Positions 17,616 to 27,464 of a stretch of DNA of 64,000 bases are shown piece after piece. The notes beneath the pieces were generated by a model. That model was not told where the DNA came from. It saw nothing but the letters and a program-made list of their open reading frames with translations, and did not search any database. Source of the DNA: an uncultured Desulfobulbaceae bacterium. Its GTDB lineage: Bacteria; Desulfobacterota; Desulfobulbia; Desulfobulbales; BM004. The DNA is taken from positions 62,001 to 126,000 of the forward strand of contig CAMYKS010000006.1 in the NCBI GenBank assembly GCA_947259115.1, read 5' to 3'. Within the stretch, counting starts at the first letter, position 1; each line of letters opens with the position of its first letter. A program made the position numbers and the translations under genes.

Positions 17616-20600
17616 ATGAAACGCGCAGGGAACATCACAACAGCGGCAATATCTGTTTTCCTTATATTGGTTGTAGGCTTGATTGCAGCCAGGGAAGTTT
17701 ACAGCGGTACCTGTGAAGAGGGAAATGCCAGGCCGCCCTTCCTCGGGGGCCGGGTTGTGACACCGGATGTTCTGCTTATGGTGGATAACTCCGCCAGTAT
17801 GTATGACCTGAACTATGTGGAAGACGTCAAGACCTGCTTTGACGACAGCTATGATGATGGCGCCCCGGATGGCTATGCCGGTTATTTCAAGCAACGTGCA
17901 TGGTACTATTATGACCAGAGCGCCGGCGCTGAACAGTTTGTGGCCACGGATGCCGCCACAGCTTCAGGCCTGTGCAACACTGCCGCCGGCACTAAATACT
18001 TCGGCCCCGATGTCGCCTCAGGTACCGTCACACCATACGTCTGCGTCACCCAGAATAATACCGGCACGGTTGCTGATCCTGTTTATGAGATAACCGCTTT
18101 TGCCGCCACCGGCAAGTTTCTCAACTGGGCCGCCGCCTCGAAAATGGACATCCAGAAATGGATTCTGACCGGCGGTAAATACGACTCTACGGACAGTGAG
18201 CTGGTCATGGAATCACGGGGCTGCCAGGAAGGCTCCCTGACCAAGCAGGTGAGCATGAACGGTGGCGCCTACCAGCTCACCCTGGGGATCCGGGGCGATG
18301 AGGATGCGGGCAATAAACATAACACCCTGATCGATATCTACGGCATCACGGCCAACGGCTTTGACAACGACGCCTGCCAGGCGGCCATCAACTACCTTAC
18401 CCTGATCGAAGATCCAGCCGATCTGAAGCAGAGTGATCTCAAAGATGCTGTAGACGCCTGCATCGGCATTGCGCCCAACAAGTCTGAGGCAGATAATTCC
18501 AATGCCGCCTTCAACCATATTATCCATGCCTGCTGGTACAATGTAAAACATCAACAATGGCCGCCTGGCGGGGGTGCGGAAAACAGCATGATGCAGGCCT
18601 GTGAAAAGATATACAGCGATTTGGGTGGTCATGCGCCTGCGGCGAACCCCTGGGATATCAGGAGGACCAGTACCGGCTATGCCTGCTTCGGCAAGGTCAC
18701 CACCCAGGAGGGTTTTGCCGGCCGCTGCTGGAACCCGGGCCCTTCTGTGATGATCCCGTTTAACGAGGAGCAAGATCCTGAGGTGCAGTATGCCGCCAGC
18801 CGGCCGGAAGAACAATTCTTCGGTCAGCCGTTCGCAACCGCTGAACAGACTCTGCTATTGACGGACAGCGCAGGCGAAGATGATGATACGGCACAGGCTG
18901 CGGCTGCAGAAACCCGGGCCCTGGCCACAGAGTCGAAATTTGTTCTGATTGAAGCCCTGCATGATTTCATCTCCACGGTGAGCAACAGGGAATTTTACCG
19001 TTCCGTGGTGCTGCAGACCCTGGCCAACTTCCTGGTGGCCAACGCCGATGCTGCCGCCGATATCATCGTGGACGAGGGATCTGCCACGTATCTCGATGCA
19101 GCCAAGTGGTACAACTCGAGTGCTGCAGGCGAGTTTGGCGGCCAGTCCAAGTATACCGGTACCTCAGGCAACTGGGCTAAATGGACCCCGGCCCTGCCCT
19201 TTGACGGCACCTTCGAGGTTTTCGCCTATTGGAACTGCGAACCGACCAAGGGTGATACGGCTGCCGACTATACCATCAACTATGACACCGGCACGACCTT
19301 TGCTCCTGCGATGTCGATCCCTGCATCTACGACAGTCACGGTGGACCAGACCGATGCTGCAACCTGCAGCGACTGGAATTCCCTGGGCACCTATCACTTT
19401 ATTGCCGGCACCAGCGGCAACGTGGTGCTGACCAATGACCAGGGTAATAATAAACGGCCCAATGCCGATGCCATCAAGTTCACCCTGGTCTCGGCAGACA
19501 CCACGACGACCACGACGACCACCACCACATCCACGACCACGACCACGACCACCACGACCACGACCACCACCACGACGACCACCACCACCCTACCGCCGCT
19601 CGGTGCCTGCGATGTTGACCCGGACCCGGCAGTGTTTAATGTGTTCGAGGCTGAGGATGTAACGGTTACTTCTGCAAACTTTTCGTTCCACCCATCGGAT
19701 ATCTGGGGAGAAGAGGCCCGGGTCGGTTTAGGGCCGCTTGACCCGCCAGTCGGGTATGTCATGAATTTCAGGACAGCCGGCACCTATTATGTATGGTTAG
19801 AGGCAAGGGGCCCCGGCGGTGGCGGCGGTGACAACTCTGCCTGGTACGGGCTTGACGGAGTTTCGGTTGGCAATATTTCTGTACAGGAAACACCACCAGC
19901 AGGTTCAGGAGTTTTTCGAGGTGATTGGCACTGGATTAATCAGTACTGGAATTCAGGCAATCCCTGGGACGGCCCGGCTGTGGCCCAGATAACTATCGCT
20001 CCCGGCGATGAGGGTGTACATGTCTTCAACCTGTGGTCCAGGGAGATAGGTTTTAAGATCGATAAGGTTGGCCTTACTGCAGCCGCAGGCTTCCCTGCCC
20101 CCCAGTGGGTGATGGAGCCTGATACCTGCGGAGGTTTGCTCTCCACCACCACGACGACGACCACCACGACTACCACCACCACAACTACAACCACCACAAC
20201 TACCACCACATCGACAACCACGACCTCCACGACCACCACCACCCTGGCATTGCCTCCGGGCTCCGGCTGGATTGATCCGGGCGGGCTTTACGGCAGCGCC
20301 AAGCTCTGCGTGGAAGAGGCCATGAAGGACTTCTGCGGCGCCCTGAGTGTACCGCCGGTTATTGACCCGAGCAGTGTGACCGGAACCACTACCGAGTTTA
20401 CCGGTCTGCCCGCCTTTTTGACCGGCATGGGCACCGAGGCCAACCTTGGCGGACCGCTGCTGACCATGAAGGGCAGGATCCAGCAGGGTACGGATCCTGG
20501 CGGCATAATCCAGCAGTATGTCAAGCGGGTCAGGATCGGCCTCATGGCCTTTAATCAAAAGGGCGACCATAGCGAATGCAAGAATGACGCCAGCGATTTC

Positions 20601-23600
20601 CCGTCGTTTACCGAGTGCAGCAACAGCGGCAACACAGAAGACGGAGCCCGGCTCATGGTCCCGGTTGACTTCTGGGATGAGCCCTGGAAAGGCAGAAGCC
20701 ATAAACTGGCCCTGGTAGATGAGATCAATGGCCTGGTCGCAGAAACCTGGACGCCGCTGGCCGAGGCCATGCATGCTGCCGTGGGCTATTACGGCGAAAA
20801 GATAAACTATGTCGATTCACTCGGCGCAACGAAAAGCTACAGGTTCAGTGCGGATGACTACTTTGTTGTGCCCTATGCCCCGGCCTGGTCCAATGATACC
20901 GAGTATGCCCCGGACTCCATTGTGAAGGAGGGCGATTTCTATTACAAAACCGCGCTCGGCGGCAACTCGGACGGTACTGGACCCACTGCTGACACAGGTG
21001 TAACGGATTGGCTGAATATAACGGCTGATATCGACACCGATATTCCTGCAGGCACAGTCGCGCCCTGGGTGAACAGCCATTTTTATAACGCTGGGGAAAA
21101 GGTGCGTGTCGGCAACAACTATTATTTCACCCACATTGCCGGAACCTCCAACAGCGCCACAGGTTTGTTTGCAGATGACACCGGGCTGCCCTGGTCCAGG
21201 CTCAGCGGTCCCATTATAGCCGCCTGCCAGAGTACCAATGTCATCATTATCACCGAGGGGGCCTCGACCGCGGATCTCAACGCGACCATGACCGGTTTTA
21301 TCGGTGATAAGACCACTGACGTAGATGTTGATAACACCACAGGCTGCAACATTCTGATGGGCAGCACCCTTTTCGATGATTTCACCTACTATGCCTGGAA
21401 TGCTACTGATATATATGCCGTTGAACCCTTTGGTTTAAACGGTCCCAATGAGTTAAAAAACAATATCGCCACGCATGTTGTCTTTACAGGCACATCGTAT
21501 ACCGACCTGCCGGCGGAGTGCAGCCCGAAGAATCTCCTGCAAAACGCCGCGGACAACGGCGGCTTCGACCTCTATTTAGGTGAAAAGCCCGATGAGTTGC
21601 GTGAATCTCTTATAAGTCTTTTTGAGAGCATTCTTGAAAGGAGTTCATCCGGTTCGGCCGCCTCGGTTATTTCTGCCTCAACAGGGGGCGAGGGTGCCCT
21701 GTACCAGGCAATATTCTGGCCGGATAAAGATACCCATAAGACAGACGCTGACGGCAAAAGGACTTTTACGAAATGGACCGGCGAGGTGCATGCCTTCCTG
21801 GTGGATATAAACGGTTACCTCTACATGGACGTAAACGGCAACGGCCAGATTGATCCAGGCACGGATCCGGCAGTCATTGTCTACTATGACGTAAAAAATG
21901 ATGCGACGAAAGTATGCTACGGCACTTCAGATGGCGCTGGCGGCTGGAATTACCTGGATGAAGATTATGACCCGACCCTGGATGTGGACGATGACAACGA
22001 ATGTATGAATACCGAGATCGGACTGGAAGCAGCAAAGTACCTCTGGTCCACCTCCGACTGGATGCACAGGCAGGCCGTTGACAGCAATATTACCGCCAAC
22101 AGGGGGATTTCCGGAGACGGCACCTATGACTTTTCCGGCATGACCAACAAGGACAAGCGCTATATTTTCACCTGGAACGATATTAACAATGACGGGACGG
22201 TGGATCATGGCAGCGAAATAATAGATTTCACTGCTACCTACGGTGGTTTTCCCGCCGTAGATCCTCTTGACCTGAGGGGCCCCATATACCTTGACTTTGG
22301 CGTGAACCCCGACGGTGAGGATCTGGATGGTGACGGTTTGCTGACGCCGGGCTTAGAGAGCGAGGACCTCGACTGCGACGGAGTCCTGGATGTCAACGAG
22401 GATACCATCATCATCAATGGTGTGCTTGACACGGGTGAGGATATCGACGGCGACGGCAAGCTTGATGTCAATGAGGATGTCAACGGCAACGGCCTGCTTG
22501 ATCTGAACGAGGACCCTGACTGTGACGGTACTCTCGATACCTGGCAGGACATGACAGGCAACCTCATCAACTGGGTGCGGGGCCAGGATCAGTACGGCAT
22601 GCGGACCAGGCAGGTGCCCGGTGACAACGATGGAGACGGTAGTTACATCGACGTCTCCGGTAATGTTTTTGAATGGGTCACCTGGAAACTTGGCGATGTA
22701 ATCCATTCAACTCCCATCTCTGTGGCCACGCCTGCTGAAAACTACCATTTCCTCTACCGTGATTTTTCCTATGCCCTGTTTTATAATCATTACAAAAACC
22801 GGAGGCACATGATCTATTTCGGCGGCAATGACGGCATGCTGCATGCGGTAAACGGCGGGTTTTTTGATAACGACCTGAATAATGACGGGGTTGAAGATAC
22901 AGGCAAATTTTGCCTGACGGCAGCCTGTGCACTTGACGGCAGCGGCAATGAGCTGAATACGTCGGAGGCGCCGGCTCTAGGCGCGGAGATGTGGGCCTAT
23001 GTGCCGTACAACATAACGCCGCATCTCAGCTGCCTGGCCGACCCGCAGTATGACCATAAGTATTTTGTCGACCTGCGGCCGCGCATCTTTGACGTGCAGA
23101 TCTATCCTGAAATCTGCGACGAAACTGATGCCGACTATGATGCGGACCACCCGTGCGGCTGGGCCACTATCCTTGTGGGCGGCATGCGGTTCGGGGGTTC
23201 CGAGGTGAAGCCCGGCGGCCTGGATGTCAACGGTGATCCATACTATGATTTTGACGCTGACGGCCTGCCGGATCATGCCAGCGATATCCGCGAGTTTATT
23301 TCATCCTACTTTGTTTTTGATATCACCAATCCTGAAAAACCACCTGTGCTGCTGGGAGAAACAACAAAGACCAACACCGGCAATGAGGTTGATCTCGGCT
23401 ACTCAACGGTGATCTCGACTATGGTGCCCATGAAAATAGGCGAAGACCTGGATGTTAACGGTGACGGCATCCTTGAAGTTGACAAAGACTGTGATAACAG
23501 CGTTGACCCCGGCATTTCCAGGTGGTACCTGATGCTGGGCAGCGGCCCCACTGAAATTGACGGGACCAGCGACCAGGCAGGCAGGGTCAGTGTCATTCCC

Positions 23601-24884
23601 CTTGAACGCTTCATTGACCACTCTGCCGTAACAGGGGTAGCAGATCCGGTGAAGGATATGCGTATTCCTGCTGCGGCACCATTATCCTTAGCTGCTACAA
23701 TAGCTGCCAGTAAAGATAAGGAGGAAGCCGGATACGGCACTTTCGTGATCCCCGAGGCCAATGGTTTTACCTCTGACCTTATAACAGTTGACATGCAGGT
23801 AAAACAGGACTACCTGGCCGACGTCGTCTATTTCGGCCTGACGACAGGTGACTGGCTGAGCGGCTGGGGCGGTATGCTTTACCGTTTGGTTGTTAGGGGA
23901 TCGGACGGCTGCACCGGCCAGCTTGAAACAGAACCGAGCAGCTGGCATTTCGAGCCGCTTATTGACGTGGGACAGCCCGTAACAACGGCGGCGACCGTGG
24001 GCACCGACAACAAGGATTTCTGGGTTTATTTCGGCACGGGGCGTTTCTTCCACCCTGACGACAAAACAAATGCATACAGCAATTTGACCCAGAGTTTTTA
24101 CGGCATCAGGGAACCTGTGGATCCATACCTGGCCGTTGGTGATAGATGTGATACTCTTAACTGGGATCTTGTCTGGAACAGCAGAACTGATGCAGGTTGT
24201 ACGGTTGATACGCGCTGTGGAGATGCGGATTTCGGAACATACAGGGGGACCCTTGGCCTGCTCGAAGTAAGCCAGATAGGTGTACTGAATACCAAGTCGA
24301 TTAATATCTCCAGCACCCTTATCTGCAAGGGCGATACGCCGGATGGCTCTGGAAATTATACGGATGAAACGTGCCTGCCGACTGCGCTGAAGACTGCGAG
24401 TGGATCCGATAGAACCTATAAGGAGCTGATGACTCATATTTCCGGGCTGAACTTCCTGTGCCGTGATCCATCAAATCCTGGCCTTGACGGTTGGTATAGG
24501 AACTTTGCCGACCCACGGGAAAGGAACCTGGGCCAGGCTTCTCTGCTGGGCGGACTGGTGTCATTCACCACCTATAAACCGTCGACAAATCTCTGCAAGG
24601 CCGAAGGATCAGGCTACCTGTACGGCGTGCATTACCAGACAGGTACACCTTGGGTTGAAGACGTATTCGGCAAAAATCTCAATGATCCCCCCACGGAAAA
24701 CACTGAACGGGTTGAACTGGGTGAGGGCCTTTCTACCACACCGAATATTCATGTTGGTGAAAAAGAAGGAGGTAAGGCCTTTATCCAGACCAGTGTCGGT
24801 CAGATTGTGGAGATTCCGCAACCGAACCTGCCCAATAAACTGGTTAAAAGCGGCAGGGTAAGGTGGCGCGAAATTGAAAAGTAA
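17616..24884 (+). CDS. pilY1: Giant PilY1-like type IV pilus tip protein with poly-Thr linkers
   Basis: At 2422 residues this is about twice the usual PilY1 length. It has a signal peptide (1-30). A von Willebrand A-type start carries the MIDAS motif D57-x-S59-x-S61 (VDNSAS). A golvesin/xanthan-lyase-like beta domain (about 485-628, with GTYHF and NADAIKF) is followed by a first poly-Thr linker (about 629-659), a carbohydrate-binding-like beta domain (about 670-840) and a second poly-Thr linker (about 843-880). Further vWA-related sequence follows, then a dense run of D-x-D-x-D-G calcium-type loops (about 1562-1645). The PilY1 C-terminal beta-propeller starts near WKLGDVIHSTP (about 1685) and has its own DVNGDGILEVDKD loop (about 1946). 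PilY1 caps the pilus, regulates retraction through calcium and mediates adhesion. GAGGAGG lies 7 bp before the start. Confidence 0.9.
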   Translation: MKRAGNITTAAISVFLILVVGLIAAREVYSGTCEEGNARPPFLGGRVVTPDVLLMVDNSASMYDLNYVEDVKTCFDDSYDDGAPDGYAGYFKQRAWYYYDQSAGAEQFVATDAATASGLCNTAAGTKYFGPDVASGTVTPYVCVTQNNTGTVADPVYEITAFAATGKFLNWAAASKMDIQKWILTGGKYDSTDSELVMESRGCQEGSLTKQVSMNGGAYQLTLGIRGDEDAGNKHNTLIDIYGITANGFDNDACQAAINYLTLIEDPADLKQSDLKDAVDACIGIAPNKSEADNSNAAFNHIIHACWYNVKHQQWPPGGGAENSMMQACEKIYSDLGGHAPAANPWDIRRTSTGYACFGKVTTQEGFAGRCWNPGPSVMIPFNEEQDPEVQYAASRPEEQFFGQPFATAEQTLLLTDSAGEDDDTAQAAAAETRALATESKFVLIEALHDFISTVSNREFYRSVVLQTLANFLVANADAAADIIVDEGSATYLDAAKWYNSSAAGEFGGQSKYTGTSGNWAKWTPALPFDGTFEVFAYWNCEPTKGDTAADYTINYDTGTTFAPAMSIPASTTVTVDQTDAATCSDWNSLGTYHFIAGTSGNVVLTNDQGNNKRPNADAIKFTLVSADTTTTTTTTTTSTTTTTTTTTTTTTTTTTTTLPPLGACDVDPDPAVFNVFEAEDVTVTSANFSFHPSDIWGEEARVGLGPLDPPVGYVMNFRTAGTYYVWLEARGPGGGGGDNSAWYGLDGVSVGNISVQETPPAGSGVFRGDWHWINQYWNSGNPWDGPAVAQITIAPGDEGVHVFNLWSREIGFKIDKVGLTAAAGFPAPQWVMEPDTCGGLLSTTTTTTTTTTTTTTTTTTTTTTSTTTTSTTTTTLALPPGSGWIDPGGLYGSAKLCVEEAMKDFCGALSVPPVIDPSSVTGTTTEFTGLPAFLTGMGTEANLGGPLLTMKGRIQQGTDPGGIIQQYVKRVRIGLMAFNQKGDHSECKNDASDFPSFTECSNSGNTEDGARLMVPVDFWDEPWKGRSHKLALVDEINGLVAETWTPLAEAMHAAVGYYGEKINYVDSLGATKSYRFSADDYFVVPYAPAWSNDTEYAPDSIVKEGDFYYKTALGGNSDGTGPTADTGVTDWLNITADIDTDIPAGTVAPWVNSHFYNAGEKVRVGNNYYFTHIAGTSNSATGLFADDTGLPWSRLSGPIIAACQSTNVIIITEGASTADLNATMTGFIGDKTTDVDVDNTTGCNILMGSTLFDDFTYYAWNATDIYAVEPFGLNGPNELKNNIATHVVFTGTSYTDLPAECSPKNLLQNAADNGGFDLYLGEKPDELRESLISLFESILERSSSGSAASVISASTGGEGALYQAIFWPDKDTHKTDADGKRTFTKWTGEVHAFLVDINGYLYMDVNGNGQIDPGTDPAVIVYYDVKNDATKVCYGTSDGAGGWNYLDEDYDPTLDVDDDNECMNTEIGLEAAKYLWSTSDWMHRQAVDSNITANRGISGDGTYDFSGMTNKDKRYIFTWNDINNDGTVDHGSEIIDFTATYGGFPAVDPLDLRGPIYLDFGVNPDGEDLDGDGLLTPGLESEDLDCDGVLDVNEDTIIINGVLDTGEDIDGDGKLDVNEDVNGNGLLDLNEDPDCDGTLDTWQDMTGNLINWVRGQDQYGMRTRQVPGDNDGDGSYIDVSGNVFEWVTWKLGDVIHSTPISVATPAENYHFLYRDFSYALFYNHYKNRRHMIYFGGNDGMLHAVNGGFFDNDLNNDGVEDTGKFCLTAACALDGSGNELNTSEAPALGAEMWAYVPYNITPHLSCLADPQYDHKYFVDLRPRIFDVQIYPEICDETDADYDADHPCGWATILVGGMRFGGSEVKPGGLDVNGDPYYDFDADGLPDHASDIREFISSYFVFDITNPEKPPVLLGETTKTNTGNEVDLGYSTVISTMVPMKIGEDLDVNGDGILEVDKDCDNSVDPGISRWYLMLGSGPTEIDGTSDQAGRVSVIPLERFIDHSAVTGVADPVKDMRIPAAAPLSLAATIAASKDKEEAGYGTFVIPEANGFTSDLITVDMQVKQDYLADVVYFGLTTGDWLSGWGGMLYRLVVRGSDGCTGQLETEPSSWHFEPLIDVGQPVTTAATVGTDNKDFWVYFGTGRFFHPDDKTNAYSNLTQSFYGIREPVDPYLAVGDRCDTLNWDLVWNSRTDAGCTVDTRCGDADFGTYRGTLGLLEVSQIGVLNTKSINISSTLICKGDTPDGSGNYTDETCLPTALKTASGSDRTYKELMTHISGLNFLCRDPSNPGLDGWYRNFADPRERNLGQASLLGGLVSFTTYKPSTNLCKAEGSGYLYGVHYQTGTPWVEDVFGKNLNDPPTENTERVELGEGLSTTPNIHVGEKEGGKAFIQTSVGQIVEIPQPNLPNKLVKSGRVRWREIEK
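19499..19590 (+). repeat. ACN-codon (poly-threonine) tract 1
   Basis: About 90 bp of ACC/ACG/ACA codons, with two TCC/AC-type interruptions, encode an almost pure Thr linker inside the PilY1-like gene. The codons are mixed rather than a pure (ACC)n run, so slippage would be slow. Any gain or loss in multiples of three would keep the frame and change linker length. Confidence 0.9.
20141..20244 (+). repeat. ACN-codon (poly-threonine) tract 2
   Basis: A second tract of about 100 bp encoding Thr with a few Ser codons, separating a carbohydrate-binding-like beta domain from the rest of the PilY1-like protein. Such linkers are often O-glycosylated in secreted adhesins and enzymes; that is a family-level expectation, not seen here. 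Confidence 0.9.
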
Positions 24885-24888
24885 TAAA

Positions 24889-25016
24889 ACTTGAGTTGGC
24901 TCAAGTAAGAAAACCTCCGGCAGTGAAGAGAGCTTGTAATACAGAACTCTTTGTACTATCTTTTCAGCAGCTTGCCGGGGACCCATCGAAAAGGTGATGC
25001 AGAGATGCATCCCGGT
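24889..25016 (+). ncRNA. Candidate structured leader RNA upstream of pilB
   Basis: The 193 bp between pilY1 and pilB fold into consecutive helices. There is a short hairpin (CTTGAG/CTCAAG near 24890-24906). A long arm closed by CCGGCA (about 24917) and TGCCGG (about 24973) contains TGAAGAGA paired with TCTTTTCA. A six-bp hairpin GATGCA-GAGA-TGCATC with a GNRA loop lies inside a GACC/GGTC helix (about 24979-25016). A terminator-like hairpin follows. The layout suggests an attenuator or riboswitch-like leader; I could not match it to a known class, including cyclic-di-GMP-I. Confidence 0.4.
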
Positions 25017-25053
25017 CAAGCCGCCGCAGACAACCTGCGGCGGCTTGTTTACT
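25017..25053 (+). terminator. Intrinsic terminator-like hairpin between pilY1 and pilB
   Basis: A perfect 13-bp GC-rich stem (CAAGCCGCCGCAG at 25017-25029 with its complement at 25035-25047), a 5-nt loop, then TTTACTTT. It would end the pilin-pilY1 transcript or act as the expression platform of the structured leader, with pilB starting 25 bp further on. Confidence 0.7.
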
Positions 25054-25077
25054 TTAACGTGACAATTTCTCCGATAC

Positions 25078-26898
25078 ATGGGAACTATGAATTTTCTGGA
25101 TGATGAAAAATATCTGCTTGACCTGCTGACCGGGAATAACCTGCTTAGTGCAGAGCAGGTGAAGACCTTTGCCATGAAAAAGGAGCCCCAGCGCCAGCTC
25201 TTGCTCAGAAAGCTTGGCGGCCGCAGGACCAATGACCGCAGAAAATCGCCCCTGAACCAGCCCGACGTGGTGGACATTCTGGTGTCCCTGCAGTTTGTAA
25301 TGGAGGGCAGCAAAAACCTGCTGCTCTCGGAAGAAATCATCATGCGGGCCGTGGCACAGGACCTGAAAATGCCCTTCAAGAAGCTTGACCCCCTGGAGCT
25401 TGACCTGGATCTTGTCACCAAGACCATCCCCAAGTCCTTTGCCTTAAAGCATCTGCTGCTGCCTTTTGATATCAGGAACGGGGTTTATGAGGTCGCCATC
25501 TATGAGCCTGCCAAGAGGCATGCCCTGGAGGATATTGAGCGGGCCAACCAGATCAAGATAAAGCCCTACCTCAGCACCAAGTCGGATATCGGGCGCATGC
25601 TGGCGGAATTTTTCGGTTTCCAGTCATCCATTACCGCGGCGGAAACGCACATGGCCGGGCCCCTGGTGGACCTTGGCAACCTGGAGCAGTACGTCAAGAT
25701 ATCCTCGGCCAAGGAGATAACCTCCTCGGACCAGCATATAAAAAGTGCCGTGGACCACCTGTTCAGCTATGCCTTTCAGCAGCGGGCCAGCGATATCCAT
25801 ATTGAGCCCAAGCGCCAGACAAGCATGGTGCGGCTGCGTATTGACGGGGTGCTGCATACCATCTACAATCTGCCCAAGGTCGTGCACCCGGCCCTCGTTT
25901 CCAGGGTCAAGACTCTTTCCCGCCTCGATATTGCCGAAAAAAGGCGGCCCCAGGACGGCCGCATCAAGGTAAGTCATGACAGCAAGGACGCTGAAATAAG
26001 GGTATCCACCATCCCGGTGGCTTTTGGTGAAAAACTGGTCATGCGTATCCTTGATCCTGATATTATTTTTCAGGACCTGTCAAATATCGGCTTTTCCCAT
26101 GAAAGCCTCAAAATCTATGACAGCTTTGCCCATGCGCCCCATGGCATCATCCTGGTTACAGGGCCCACGGGCAGCGGTAAATCAACGACGCTTTACTCGA
26201 CCCTGAAATATATTGCCACCCCGGAGAAAAACATCGTCACAGTGGAAGACCCCATTGAAATGGTGCATGAGGATTTCAACCAGATAGCGGTGCAGCCGAC
26301 AATCGATGTTACCTTTGCCACGATTTTGCGCAATATTCTGCGCCAGGACCCTGATATTATCATGATCGGTGAAATCAGGGACCTGGATACGGCCCGTTAT
26401 GCGATCCAGGCGGCCCTTACCGGCCACCTTGTTTTTTCCACCCTGCATACCAACGACGCCATTTCCGCCATTACACGCCTGGTGGATCTCGGGGTGCAGC
26501 CGTTTATGATCAGCTCGACACTGCTTGGCGCCATGGCCCAGCGGCTGGTGCGCAAGATCTGTCCCCACTGCACAGAAAAGTTCAGCATCAAGGGGCAGGA
26601 GCTGCGCGGCTTCGGGTTTCCGGCCGCCAGGGATGAATATACCCTGCAGCGGGGCGAGGGGTGTAAAGAGTGCAGGGGTACTGGCTATTTGGGGCGCTGC
26701 GGCATCTTTGAAATTTATTCCATGTCGGACAGGCTGAAAAAGATGGTAACCGCCAATGAGTCCAGCGCCGAACTGGTTAAGGTTGCCAAACAGGAAGGCA
26801 TGAAGACCCTGCGGGAGGATGCCTGGGACAAGGTGCTGCAGGGGGTCACAACCTACCAGGAAGTTATGCGGGTAACAGGCGAGGAAAGTACGGGCTGA
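25078..26898 (+). CDS. pilB: Type IV pilus extension ATPase PilB (GspE family)
   Basis: A 606-residue hexameric secretion ATPase that powers pilin polymerisation at the inner membrane. Visible are the N-terminal GspE/MshEN-like region (residues about 60-190), the N2 domain with ASDIHIEP, the Walker A motif GPTGSGKSTT (about residue 361), the Asp box TVEDPIE, Walker B IMIGEIRD, the His box LVFSTLHTND and the zinc-binding tetracysteine CPHC...CKEC (about residues 498-530). MshEN regions in some PilBs bind cyclic-di-GMP; whether this one does is untested. The start may be 25078 or 25087. No pilT, pilC or pilMNOPQ genes occur in this window. Confidence 0.93.
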   Translation: MGTMNFLDDEKYLLDLLTGNNLLSAEQVKTFAMKKEPQRQLLLRKLGGRRTNDRRKSPLNQPDVVDILVSLQFVMEGSKNLLLSEEIIMRAVAQDLKMPFKKLDPLELDLDLVTKTIPKSFALKHLLLPFDIRNGVYEVAIYEPAKRHALEDIERANQIKIKPYLSTKSDIGRMLAEFFGFQSSITAAETHMAGPLVDLGNLEQYVKISSAKEITSSDQHIKSAVDHLFSYAFQQRASDIHIEPKRQTSMVRLRIDGVLHTIYNLPKVVHPALVSRVKTLSRLDIAEKRRPQDGRIKVSHDSKDAEIRVSTIPVAFGEKLVMRILDPDIIFQDLSNIGFSHESLKIYDSFAHAPHGIILVTGPTGSGKSTTLYSTLKYIATPEKNIVTVEDPIEMVHEDFNQIAVQPTIDVTFATILRNILRQDPDIIMIGEIRDLDTARYAIQAALTGHLVFSTLHTNDAISAITRLVDLGVQPFMISSTLLGAMAQRLVRKICPHCTEKFSIKGQELRGFGFPAARDEYTLQRGEGCKECRGTGYLGRCGIFEIYSMSDRLKKMVTANESSAELVKVAKQEGMKTLREDAWDKVLQGVTTYQEVMRVTGEESTG

Positions 26899-26946
26899 CA
26901 GGGTTGTGCAACTGCCCTTAACCATTGCGTATAATAATAGAAAACG

Positions 26947-27399
26947 GTGTCAAAGAAAATTGTCTGTACAAATAAGAAAGCCTACCATGACTATTCCATT
27001 GAGGCGACCATAGAAGCAGGTGTTGTGCTGACCGGCCCTGAGGTTAAATCGCTCAGGGGAGGCAGGGCGAATCTGCGTGACGGCTATGCCTCAATCGACA
27101 GGGACGAGGTCTGGCTCCATAACGTCCATATTTCACCCTATTCCCACGCTACCAACATACAGGCAGACCCGTTACGGACGCGAAAACTGCTGCTCAATAG
27201 ACGGGAAATAAAAAAGCTGACAGGCAAGGTAAAAGAAAAAGGATTTGCTTTAATCCCTACCAAGATATACTTTATACCCAGTGGGAAAATAAAAATAGAG
27301 ATTGGACTGGCCCGCGGCAAGAAAATGTACGACAAGCGGGCTGATCTCAAAAAGAAGCAAAGCGACAGGGAAGTTGAAAGAGAATATAAGATTAGATAG
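26947..27399 (+). CDS. smpB: SsrA-binding protein
   Basis: SmpB binds tmRNA and delivers it to stalled ribosomes for trans-translation. The 150-residue length, the N-terminal [21 protein letters not shown], the [17 protein letters not shown] block and the basic tail [21 protein letters not shown] are all family signatures. The start codon is GTG (protein [10 protein letters not shown]). Its partner ssrA lies 66 bp downstream on the same strand, a common pairing. Confidence 0.97.
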   Translation: MSKKIVCTNKKAYHDYSIEATIEAGVVLTGPEVKSLRGGRANLRDGYASIDRDEVWLHNVHISPYSHATNIQADPLRTRKLLLNRREIKKLTGKVKEKGFALIPTKIYFIPSGKIKIEIGLARGKKMYDKRADLKKKQSDREVEREYKIR

Positions 27400-27464
27400 T
27401 TTTTTGCTTTAATTCCATACTACTAATTTTCAATCTTCAATTTCTCAAATCTGAAATTAAATTG

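Noticed and set aside
19394..20242. Minus-strand frames rich in Val opposite the Thr tracts
   Set aside because: They are the reverse reading of ACN codons and have no ribosome binding site; the plus-strand PilY1-like frame explains the sequence.
24889..25053. Cyclic-di-GMP-I riboswitch before pilB
   Set aside because: A GNRA hairpin is present but the conserved A-rich and GC-AAA-GCC elements of that class could not be found.
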